DNA of 5,170 nt from Bacillota bacterium (GTDB lineage: Bacteria > Bacillota > Bacilli > Alicyclobacillales > SLC66): assembly GCA_021821225.1 (NCBI GenBank), contig JAKACR010000221.1, positions 1-5,170 on the forward strand. Reading direction: 5' to 3'. The notes beneath the pieces were generated by a model. The model was given only the letters and a program-made list of their open reading frames with translations. It was not told the DNA's origin and did no database searches. Shown here piece by piece: positions 1 to 4,179 of the stretch (within the stretch, counting starts at the first letter, position 1; every line of letters begins with the position of its first letter). A program made the translations under genes and the position numbers.

Positions 1-399
1 CGTCACGTTCAGCGAGCCATTCAGATTGGACCCACCGTTGAACCCGGTTGGGGAGACCATGATGTCGCCGGACGGAACCCCCAGTTTCTCCACAAGCCGG
101 CGGATCTCCTGAACGGCCGCGGTCTCGTCGCGCACGATCGCCTTTGCCGTATTGTCATTGATGTTCATCGATTCCGAAACCTGTGACACATACTGGCCGG
201 CGGACATTTGCGCCAACCCCTGCACCGTCACCGTGTCCGGCGCCAGATAAATGTTCGCAGGCGGCTGCTGCTGCTGCCCCATGGCATGCGCCGCCGGCAT
301 CCAGTCTGCTCCTAGCGCCGCTCCGGAAAACACGGCCATCCCCACCACCGCGGCGCCGGCCAGCACGCCCGCCCATCGTTTCGCGACCTGACCCACCAT
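1..399 (-). CDS. Secreted protein, probable SIMPL (DUF541) domain; 3' end outside window
   Basis: The first 133 codons are present and the frame is open to the window edge. The N-terminus is a signal peptide: K7 R8, a hydrophobic Ala/Gly/Val core at about 10-31, and a likely signal peptidase I site A-H-A|M at 39/40. A short QQQQPP linker (42-47) follows, so the protein should be exported. The mature part starts with a beta-like stretch (T56-V-T-V-Q-G61). It continues with an Ala-rich helical segment ending R100-R-L-V-E-K-L-G-V-P (to 109) and then D112-I-M-V-S-P. This order, a TVTVxG strand then a helix ending LGVPxxDI, resembles SIMPL/DUF541 proteins, a poorly understood family of exported or envelope proteins. 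The start is chosen because GGGAG (406-410) lies 6 nt upstream of ATG. The family call is from pattern memory; the secretion call is firmer. Confidence 0.6.
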   Translation of the reverse strand, partial: MVGQVAKRWAGVLAGAAVVGMAVFSGAALGADWMPAAHAMGQQQQPPANIYLAPDTVTVQGLAQMSAGQYVSQVSESMNINDNTAKAIVRDETAAVQEIRRLVEKLGVPSGDIMVSPTGFNGGSNLNGSLNVT

Positions 400-409
400 T
401 ACCCACTCC

Positions 410-481
410 CGTCTGTTTGAGCGCTCCGGCAAAAGCGTCGCGGAGCGTGCGCCCGTTTTTCGGGCATTCAACAAACAGACG
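410..481 (-). promoter_or_regulatory. Candidate three-way-junction RNA in the leader of the secreted-protein gene
   Basis: Read on the minus strand, a perfect 10-bp outer stem (CGTCTGTTTG at 481-472 with CAAACAGACG at 419-410) encloses two perfect hairpins. One is GCCCG-AAAAA-CGGGC (465-451); the other is CGCTCCG, a 12-nt loop, CGGAGCG (447-422). Linkers are 6, 3 and 2 nt. The outer stem ends at the first G of the GGGAG ribosome binding site, so folding or melting could affect translation. No T-run follows, so it is not a standard terminator. It matches no riboswitch class I recognise. Pairing is seen directly; a function is inference. Confidence 0.45.
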
Positions 482-541
482 ATTGAAGTGAACAAAAGGT
501 GACGGCGTCGCGCGCGGTTTTTGCGGACATTGTGCACAAGA
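482..541. other. Intergenic stretch with perfect palindrome TTGTGCACAA
   Basis: This short gap lies between the yerC stop and the structured leader of the secreted-protein gene. It holds a perfect 10-base palindrome, TTGTGCACAA (530-539), directly after the yerC stop, and a GC-rich patch (GACGGCGTC, GCGCGC). I found no convincing -35/-10 pair and no hairpin with a T-run on the minus strand, so the promoter of the secreted-protein gene and the terminator of yerC are both unassigned. The palindrome could be an operator or chance. Confidence 0.35.
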
Positions 542-868
542 TCATTTGTGCGTCGTATCGGACTCCCCGCCACTTTGCGGCTCGCCCATGCGATCCAGCG
601 CGAGACGGTAGCCGTCGGCGCCATAGTTCAAACAGCGCTTGACACGGCTGATGGTTGCCGTGCTCGCGCCCGTTTCCTGCTCGATGTGATGGTACGTCAG
701 CCCCCGTTGCAGCATGCGGGCGACCTCCAGCCGCTGGGCGAGCGACTGCACCTCTCCGACGGTGCACAGATCGTCAAAAAAGCGGTAACACTCCTCCACC
801 GTACGCAGTTTCAGAATCGCTTCAAACAACTGGTCGACCGTCCGGTCGCGCAATCGATCCAACTGCAA
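542..868 (-). CDS. yerC: YerC/YecD-family TrpR-related DNA-binding protein
   Basis: The 108-residue protein belongs to the YerC/YecD branch of the Trp repressor superfamily. These are small cytoplasmic helical regulators whose target in Bacillus is not well defined. Recognisable landmarks are C27-Y-R-F-F-D-D-L-C35, S42-L-A-Q-R-L-E-V-A-R51, the helix-turn-helix T58-Y-H-H-I-E-Q-E-T-G-A-S-T-A-T-I-S-R75, and the family ending C79-L-N-Y-G then A90-L-D-R. The start is TTG at 868, giving M-Q-L-D-R-L as in the family. It is preceded by AAAGGCGGTGA (883-873), one base from the ideal anti-16S match. Upstream ATG codons would add residues that belong to the zur coding region. The gene is probably co-transcribed with zur, 4 nt after the zur stop. 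Length is close to B. subtilis YerC, with a short extra tail (S-G-G-E-S-D-T-T-H-K). Confidence 0.92.
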   Translation of the reverse strand: MQLDRLRDRTVDQLFEAILKLRTVEECYRFFDDLCTVGEVQSLAQRLEVARMLQRGLTYHHIEQETGASTATISRVKRCLNYGADGYRLALDRMGEPQSGGESDTTHK

Positions 869-872
869 CGCC

Positions 873-883
873 TCACCGCCTTT
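873..883 (-). promoter_or_regulatory. Ribosome binding site of yerC, containing the zur stop codon
   Basis: AAAGGCGGTGA on the minus strand differs from AAAGGAGGTGA by one base. GGCGG lies 7 nt from the TTG start at 868. The final TGA of the motif is the zur stop codon, which predicts translational coupling and fixes the TTG as the yerC start. Confidence 0.8.
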
Positions 884-1325
884 CGGCCGCACGATCCGCC
901 GAATCAGATTCCGGAAGCTGACAATTTGGACAGTATCCGAGGACCTCAAAACGGTGCCCGAGCACCACGAAACCTTCGGGGGCGCGGCCCACGTCGGGCA
1001 TCGGGCAGTGCTCGATCACCCGTGTTTTGCCGCAACGAATGCAGATATAATGATGGTGGTGGTCCGTTCTGCAGGCGATGCGGTACTTGTTTTCCCCTTC
1101 CTTGAAGCGGGATTCTTCAATGATATCTTCATCAAGCAGCGTGCGGAGGTTGCGATAGACAGTTTCTAGGCTGAGCGTCGGGTGTTTGACCCTCATGTGG
1201 TCGATGATCTCCCGCGCGCTCACATAGCGGTTGGCATCCAGCAAAAAACTGAGGATTTCGCGCCGCTTGCCGGTCGTGCGATACCCTCTGTCCTTGAGTG
1301 CAGACATGTACGCGTCAGGATGCAT
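873..1325 (-). CDS. zur: Fur-family metalloregulator, Zur type (zinc uptake repressor)
   Basis: The 150-residue protein is a Fur-family winged-helix repressor. In cytoplasm such proteins bind DNA as metal-loaded dimers; the Zur branch represses zinc uptake genes when zinc is sufficient. The DNA-binding domain is at about 5-80, with R16-T-T-G-K-R-R-E-I, Y34-V-S-A-R-E-I and the recognition segment L51-S-L-E-T-V-Y-R-N-L. The metal and dimer domain follows: C85, H89-H-H-H-Y, structural zinc pairs C95-I-R-C98 and C132-P-N-C135, and G123-H-R-F-E-V. The I-E-H-C107-P-M-P segment after CGKT favours Zur over Fur or PerR. That subfamily call is from motif memory, since metal specificity cannot be proven by sequence alone. 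The start is ATG at 1325, with GGAGGGG 6 nt upstream. It sits between the small XRE gene (59-nt gap) and yerC, all on the same strand. Confidence 0.88.
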   Translation of the reverse strand: MHPDAYMSALKDRGYRTTGKRREILSFLLDANRYVSAREIIDHMRVKHPTLSLETVYRNLRTLLDEDIIEESRFKEGENKYRIACRTDHHHHYICIRCGKTRVIEHCPMPDVGRAPEGFVVLGHRFEVLGYCPNCQLPESDSADRAAERR

Positions 1326-1345
1326 TGCGAACCCCTCCATTCGCA
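1326..1345 (-). promoter_or_regulatory. Hairpin or dyad presenting the zur ribosome binding site in its loop
   Basis: TGCGAA (1345-1340) and TTCGCA (1331-1326) are perfect inverted arms around the 8-nt loop TGGAGGGG, which contains the zur Shine-Dalgarno. The arms end exactly at the start codon. This may be an RNA hairpin displaying the binding site, or a DNA dyad bound by a repressor. The arms are short (6 bp), so chance is possible. Confidence 0.4.
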
Positions 1346-1384
1346 TTGTACCTGAGCATGCTGCAGAATTCCATTTCACATCGG

Positions 1385-1591
1385 TCAGGACTGGCCAGGC
1401 CACAGATCGGTCAGATTGGTGTCCAAAATCCGCGCAATGCGCGTCAATTTGTCGATATGGGAACCTCTCGCTCCCGCCTCGATCGCGTAGATATAGCTGG
1501 CGGACACTTCGGCCATGCGCGCCAGTTCCTGCACCGACAGCCCTTTTTGCATACGCAGTTCGTGTACCCTCTGCCCCAGCGTTTTTTTCAT
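1385..1591 (-). CDS. Small XRE-family helix-turn-helix regulator (68 aa)
   Basis: This is a single-domain protein made almost entirely of the XRE/Cro-C1 helix-turn-helix fold. V9-H-E-L-R-M-Q-K-G-L opens it, S20-V-Q-E-L-A-R-M-A then S31-A-S-Y-I-Y-A-I-E-A-G form the HTH core, and H46-I-D-K-L-T-R-I-A plus L60-T-D-L-W close it (positions approximate). No sensor domain is present, so it probably acts as a small repressor or with a partner. The start is ATG at 1591, behind a purine-rich GAGGAGGGGG (1608-1599). An upstream in-frame ATG lacks such a site. It is divergent from proS and faces zur. A paired repeat overlaps its ribosome binding site and likely transcription start, suggesting autoregulation by inference. 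Targets are unknown. Confidence 0.85.
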   Translation of the reverse strand: MKKTLGQRVHELRMQKGLSVQELARMAEVSASYIYAIEAGARGSHIDKLTRIARILDTNLTDLWPGQS

Positions 1592-1605
1592 GCCGCTACC
1601 CCCTC

Positions 1606-1634
1606 CTCTATTGTATAATATAAGTGCTCTATTG
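1606..1634. repeat. Paired direct repeat CTCTATTG, candidate operator in divergent promoter region
   Basis: CTCTATTG occurs at 1606-1613 and 1627-1634, a 21-bp period (two helical turns), flanking the AT-rich core TATAATATAAGTG. The region separates the divergent small XRE gene and proS and is much more AT-rich than its surroundings. TATAAT at 1614-1619 is a perfect plus-strand -10, but the bases at the -35 spacing (about 1591-1596) are a poor match. On the minus strand TATTAT or TATACA could serve as -10, also with a weak -35. The same-face spacing fits a dimeric XRE protein binding two sites. Its binding here is inference. Confidence 0.5.
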
Positions 1635-1684
1635 CGTAATTTATTTGGGATCAATATCCGCTCGCCGCGTTGCCGGACTTTCTT

Positions 1685-1744
1685 TTTCCTGCGCCATGCG
1701 GTATCTTTTAGGGAATCGGCAGTTGCGGCAAATGGCGCAGGAGG
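1685..1744 (+). promoter_or_regulatory. Leader hairpin sequestering the proS Shine-Dalgarno
   Basis: TCCTGCGCCAT (1687-1697) is a perfect 11-base reverse complement of ATGGCGCAGGA (1732-1742). Two further G-U pairs (1686 with 1743, 1685 with 1744) would bring the entire AGGAGG ribosome binding site (1739-1744) into the stem. The loop is about 34 nt. If transcription starts near 1626 (after TATAAT 1614-1619), the structure lies within the proS leader, and proS translation would need melting or an alternative fold. It is not a T-box: the leader is too short and I see no T-box sequence. Pairing is seen directly; regulation is inferred. Confidence 0.5.
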
Positions 1745-1749
1745 ACGGT

Positions 1750-3198
1750 ATGGCGAAAAATCAGGAATATGTCCAATCCATCACAAAGCAGAGCGAGGAC
1801 TTTTCGCGCTGGTATATCGACGTGATCACCAAAGCCGATCTGGTCGACTACGCCCCTGTGCGCGGCTGTATGGTATTCAAGCCGGACGGATACGAACTGT
1901 GGGAAGCCTGCCAGCGCGAACTGGATCGCCGATTCAAGGAGACGGGCCACCGGAACGCCTATTTCCCGCTGTTCATTCCGGAGAGCTTTTTCCTGAAGGA
2001 AAAAGAACACGTGGAAGGGTTCAATCCCGAACTGCCGTGGGTCACCGAGGTCGGCGGCGAAAAACTGGAGGAACGGCTGGCCGTTCGCCCCACATCCGAA
2101 ACGATCGTCGGCCACATGTACAGTCAATGGATCCAGTCCTACCGCGACCTCCCGCTATTGATCAACCAGTGGGCGAACGTGGTGCGCTGGGAAAAACGGA
2201 CGCTGCCCTTTTTGCGCACCAGTGAATTTCTGTGGCAGGAAGGCCATACTGCGCACGCGACGCCGGAGGAGGCGCGCGAGGAAACCCTGCGCATGTTGGA
2301 CGTGTACGTGGATTTTGTCGAAAAAGAACTGGCCATCCCGGTTCTGCGGGGACAGAAAACGCCCTCCGAAAAATTCCCTGGAGCGGTGGCCACATACTCG
2401 ATCGAAGCGATGATGCGCGACGGCAAGGCTGTCCAGGCCGGGACGTCGCACTACCTCGGAGAGAATTTTGCGCGCAGTTTTGACATCCAGTTCCTCGACC
2501 GGGACAATCAGCGCAAATTTGCGTTCACGACATCGTGGGGCCTCAGCACGCGCATCATCGGCGCGATGATCATGGTGCACGGGGACGACCGCGGATTGCG
2601 GATCCCGCCGCGCATCGCCCCGACTCAGGTGATCGTCATCCCGATCGGGCCGCCAAAGACGCGCGAGCGCGTGATAGAAGCTGCCGGTGAGGTGATGGAG
2701 CGGCTGCGGACAGCCGGTGTGCGCGTCCGCATGGATGCGCGCGAAGACCTCAGTCCTGGATGGAAATTCAACGAATACGAGATGCGCGGTATCCCGATCC
2801 GCTTGGAAGTGGGACCGCGCGATCTTGACGCGGGACAGGCCGTGCTCGTCCGACGGGACAACGGCGAAAAGATCCCGGTCGCGCTGGATGGACTGGAAGC
2901 GCGCGCGACCGCGCTGCTGGCGGAGATTCAGCAGTCTTTGTTCGACCGTGCGCTGGCCTTTCGCGAAGAGCACAGCAAAGAGGTCGCGTCGCTGGACGAA
3001 TTGCAGCGCGCGGTGCGGGGGGAGCGCAGTTTCGCGCTCGCCGGCTGGTGCGGCGGCGAGGCGTGCGAGATGAAGATCAAGGAGGTAACCGGCGCGACAA
3101 GCCGCAACATTCCGTTTGACCCGCCCGCACGTCCGCCCCGCTGCATCGTGTGCCAAAGTCCCGCACTTCACGCCGTCTGGTTCGGGCGAGCGTACTGA
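1750..3198 (+). CDS. proS: Prolyl-tRNA synthetase, type 3 (archaeal/eukaryote-like)
   Basis: The 482-residue cytoplasmic class II synthetase charges tRNA-Pro with proline using ATP. The start is chosen as ATG at 1750 because AGGAGG (1739-1744) lies 5 nt upstream; upstream in-frame ATGs at 1696 and 1732 lack a binding site. The order is typical: an N-terminal segment (W-Y-I-D-V, Y-A-P-V-R-G-C-M), motif 1 around F-K-E-T-G-H then F-P-L-F-I-P-E, motif 2 with R156-T-S-E-F-L-W-Q-E164, motif 3 G264-L-S-T-R268 to H-G-D-D-R-G-L then P-P, and an anticodon-binding domain. The C-terminal zinc-like domain has C434, C439, C465 and C468 and the terminal -R-A-Y. There is no editing insertion between motifs 2 and 3, as expected of type 3, and the length matches that class. 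It is divergent from the small XRE gene. Its leader can hide its ribosome binding site. Confidence 0.96.
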   Translation: MAKNQEYVQSITKQSEDFSRWYIDVITKADLVDYAPVRGCMVFKPDGYELWEACQRELDRRFKETGHRNAYFPLFIPESFFLKEKEHVEGFNPELPWVTEVGGEKLEERLAVRPTSETIVGHMYSQWIQSYRDLPLLINQWANVVRWEKRTLPFLRTSEFLWQEGHTAHATPEEAREETLRMLDVYVDFVEKELAIPVLRGQKTPSEKFPGAVATYSIEAMMRDGKAVQAGTSHYLGENFARSFDIQFLDRDNQRKFAFTTSWGLSTRIIGAMIMVHGDDRGLRIPPRIAPTQVIVIPIGPPKTRERVIEAAGEVMERLRTAGVRVRMDAREDLSPGWKFNEYEMRGIPIRLEVGPRDLDAGQAVLVRRDNGEKIPVALDGLEARATALLAEIQQSLFDRALAFREEHSKEVASLDELQRAVRGERSFALAGWCGGEACEMKIKEVTGATSRNIPFDPPARPPRCIVCQSPALHAVWFGRAY

Positions 3199-3215
3199 GT
3201 GGATTTTCCCGCGTT

Positions 3216-3255
3216 GCTTGCGGCGACAGGATGGATGCGCCATGCCGGCGCAAGC
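3216..3255. other. Inverted repeat downstream of proS, no T-run
   Basis: GCTTGCG (3216-3222) pairs with CGCAAGC (3249-3255) around a 26-nt loop, with a further short partial match inside. It begins 17 nt after the proS stop. A canonical U-tract is absent, so it is at best a weak or factor-dependent terminator or an mRNA 3'-end stabiliser. Nothing else is recognisable between 3199 and 3300. Confidence 0.3.
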
Positions 3256-3300
3256 GGCGCGGAGAGATGTAAATTTGCAGCGTGCGCGATAGCGGGAGCC

Positions 3301-3348
3301 CTTTACACGTTTGTGTAAGTTGCCGTATAATGGTGGCAACTTTACACG
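3301..3348. repeat. Three-site TTACAC operator array around the XRE promoter
   Basis: TTACAC (3303-3308) and its inverted partner GTGTAA (3313-3318) form a dyad with a 4-base spacer covering the -35 element. A third half-site (3342-3347) lies at the start of the transcript. The 9-mer CTTTACACG is repeated exactly at 3301-3309 and 3340-3348. In addition AAGTTGCC (3317-3324) and GGCAACTT (3335-3342) are perfect inverted arms around the -10 box. Sites covering -35, -10 and +1 are a classic autorepression layout. The protein bound is inferred to be the adjacent XRE regulator. Confidence 0.65.
3302..3331 (+). promoter_or_regulatory. Sigma-A-type promoter of the 172-aa XRE regulator gene
   Basis: The -35 is TTTACA (3302-3307, 5 of 6 to TTGACA), the spacer is 18 bp, and the -10 is a perfect TATAAT (3326-3331). 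Transcription would start near 3338, about 30 nt before the coding region. The -35 hexamer is inside an operator-like palindrome. Confidence 0.8.
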
Positions 3349-3369
3349 GATAGAGGGCGGTGGAGCGTG

Positions 3370-3888
3370 ATGGCGGAGCATGTTCAATTCGATGGTCACG
3401 AACTGCTCGCATTGCGCAAGGGGCGTGGGTGGTCGCTCGACGAGTTGTCGAGACGCAGCGGCGTTTCCATGAGCCATATCTCGCAGCTTGAAAAAGGCAC
3501 GCGAAAGAGCCCCGCCATCGACCGGGTGTACCGGCTGGCGCAAGCGTTTGACGTGTCGATGTACCGCTTTCTGGCCCGCGTAGAAACCGATGACGGGAAT
3601 GTCGGACACGCGACAGGAACGGACGGCTATCCGGCGCCAAAACCGGTTGTCGGCCCGCCCGCGAGAACCGTCGACAGCGTTGACTGGAACGCGTGGAGCC
3701 GGGAACTTCCGCCCGATGTGGCGCATTTCATGGCGAGCGAAAACGCGGCGGACTATGTACTGTTCGCAAAGCGGCTGCACGACCACCGCCATTCGCCGCG
3801 CCAGGTGGTGCAGTTGATCCACGAGTTCATGGAGGGAATGGCGGCGCATGAGAAACAGGCGCCTGAACCGGAACGGGACGGTGGGTGA
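3370..3888 (+). CDS. XRE-family transcriptional regulator with conserved C-terminal helical region (172 aa)
   Basis: An N-terminal XRE/Cro-C1 helix-turn-helix (about 12-68) is clear: L12-L-A-L-R-K-G-R-G-W-S-L-D-E-L, S30-G-V-S-M-S-H-I-S-Q-L-E-K-G, and R52-V-Y-R-L-A-Q-A-F then M64-Y-R-F-L. A Pro/Gly-rich linker (about 72-105) leads to a second region from W109, with L-P-P-D-V-A-H-F-M, then Y-V-L-F-A-K-R-L and S-P-R-Q-V-V-Q-L-I-H-E-F. It resembles the C-terminal stretch of other Bacillota XRE proteins of this size and may mediate oligomerisation or ligand sensing. Two starts are possible: ATG 3370 (GGCGG 9 nt upstream, GGAG 4 nt upstream) or GTG 3367, adding one residue. It is probably autoregulated through the upstream TTACAC sites. 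No target is apparent. Its stop codon lies within the -35 box of the next promoter. Confidence 0.88.
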   Translation: MAEHVQFDGHELLALRKGRGWSLDELSRRSGVSMSHISQLEKGTRKSPAIDRVYRLAQAFDVSMYRFLARVETDDGNVGHATGTDGYPAPKPVVGPPARTVDSVDWNAWSRELPPDVAHFMASENAADYVLFAKRLHDHRHSPRQVVQLIHEFMEGMAAHEKQAPEPERDGG

Positions 3889-3913
3889 CAATCCCCTCTG
3901 CGCAAGCTATACT
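3885..3913 (+). promoter_or_regulatory. Promoter of the riboswitch-glyA transcript
   Basis: The -35 is GTGACA (3885-3890, 5 of 6), the spacer is exactly 17 bp, and the -10 is TATACT (3908-3913, 5 of 6). The predicted start is near 3920, just upstream of the riboswitch aptamer. The -35 overlaps the TGA stop of the preceding XRE gene, so the two genes are tightly packed but separately initiated. Confidence 0.75.
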
Positions 3914-3931
3914 GAACACATAACCAAATCG

Positions 3932-4004
3932 GCCGCGCGTGACTGGCGAGAACGTGGAGCACCACGGTGAAGCGCGCGGAGAACCGGCCGCTCGCCTGGG
4001 CAGA
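3932..4004 (+). ncRNA. ZTP (ZMP/ZTP, pfl) riboswitch aptamer
   Basis: The two conserved halves of the pfl motif are present. The first is GUGACUGGCG (3939-3948), then a 5-bp P2 hairpin (3953-3957 with 3962-3966, loop AGCA), then GGUGAAGCG (3966-3974). The second is CUCGCCUGGGCA (3991-4002). P1 pairs CGCGCG 3934-3939 with 3973-3978. The diagnostic pseudoknot pairs GGCGAG (3945-3950) with CUCGCC (3991-3996). The class senses the purine intermediate ZMP (AICAR monophosphate) and ZTP, which rise when 10-formyl-tetrahydrofolate is scarce; binding usually turns expression on. A location upstream of glyA is one of its standard contexts. Confidence 0.88.
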
Positions 4005-4014
4005 GTGTTTCGCC

Positions 4015-4057
4015 CTGGGAGAGCAGTGACCATTTGGATGATCACTGCTCTCCCCAG
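4015..4057 (+). promoter_or_regulatory. Strong hairpin in the riboswitch expression region
   Basis: GGGAGAGCAGTGA (4017-4029) and TCACTGCTCTCCC (4042-4054) form a perfect 13-bp stem. Three more pairs beyond a C-A mismatch cap it with a TTGG loop, and C4015-T4016 can pair with A4056-G4057 past a bulged C. No U-tract follows, so it is not itself an intrinsic terminator. Its 3' arm can also pair with the conserved 3' strand of the aptamer. Confidence 0.65.
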
Positions 4058-4064
4058 AACATGT

Positions 4065-4091
4065 GTGATGAGAGTTGTTGCGCTCTATCAC
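4065..4091 (+). promoter_or_regulatory. Hairpin directly upstream of the terminator
   Basis: GTGAT-AGAG (4065-4074, one bulged G at 4070) pairs with CTCTATCAC (4083-4091) around an 8-nt loop. Weaker pairs at 4062-4064 with 4092-4094 would invade the base of the terminator stem, so the hairpin could compete with it. Confidence 0.45.
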
Positions 4092-4121
4092 GCGTTCTGG
4101 CAGGGCCGGACGCTCTTTTTT
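4092..4121 (+). terminator. Intrinsic terminator in the glyA leader (riboswitch-controlled)
   Basis: GCGTTCTGG (4092-4100) pairs with CCGGACGC (4106-4113), with one bulged T and one G-U pair, around a CAGGG loop. TCTTTTTT (4114-4121) follows. It lies between the aptamer and the glyA ribosome binding site, so it is the likely decision point of a transcriptional ZTP switch. It could also act constitutively on readthrough from the upstream XRE gene. Confidence 0.7.
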
Positions 4122-4179
4122 GTCGTGAAAGGCATGCCTAATGGACATGCGCCACATTGCCAAAGGGGTGGTTGCGACA

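Noticed and set aside
155..406. Minus-strand frame of 83 codons at the left end
   Set aside because: It overlaps the secreted-protein frame that starts at 399, which has a proper signal peptide and a well-spaced ribosome binding site; this frame's product is low-complexity Gly/Arg/Ala.
451..465. GCCCG-loop-CGGGC hairpin as an intrinsic terminator of yerC
   Set aside because: No T-run follows the stem on either strand (the five T/A bases are in the loop); it fits better as one arm of the three-way junction.
521..1105. Plus-strand reading frame opposite yerC and zur
   Set aside because: It mirrors two well-recognised minus-strand genes and its product has no family features.
1339..1384. Separate zur promoter with TACAAT as -10 on the minus strand
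   Set aside because: TACAAT is a good -10, but the bases 16-17 nt upstream (GGAATT/TGGAAT) do not resemble a -35, so it is not reported as a feature.
1592..1749. T-box leader upstream of proS
   Set aside because: The leader is about 125 nt at most, has no T-box sequence and no terminator with U-tract before proS.
3216..3255. Intrinsic terminator of proS
   Set aside because: The stem is imperfect, the loop is 26 nt and there is no U-tract, so it is listed only as an inverted repeat.
2155..3891. Long minus-strand reading frame (578 codons) opposite proS and the 172-aa XRE gene
   Set aside because: It is antisense to two clear genes, is rich in Arg/His as expected of a GC-rich shadow frame, shows no recognisable domain, and has no supporting ribosome binding site that I could see.
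4141..4179. Upstream ATG 4141 as the glyA start
   Set aside because: It is in frame and open, but its upstream sequence is a weaker ribosome binding site than AAAGGGGTGG before ATG 4180; kept as an alternative only.
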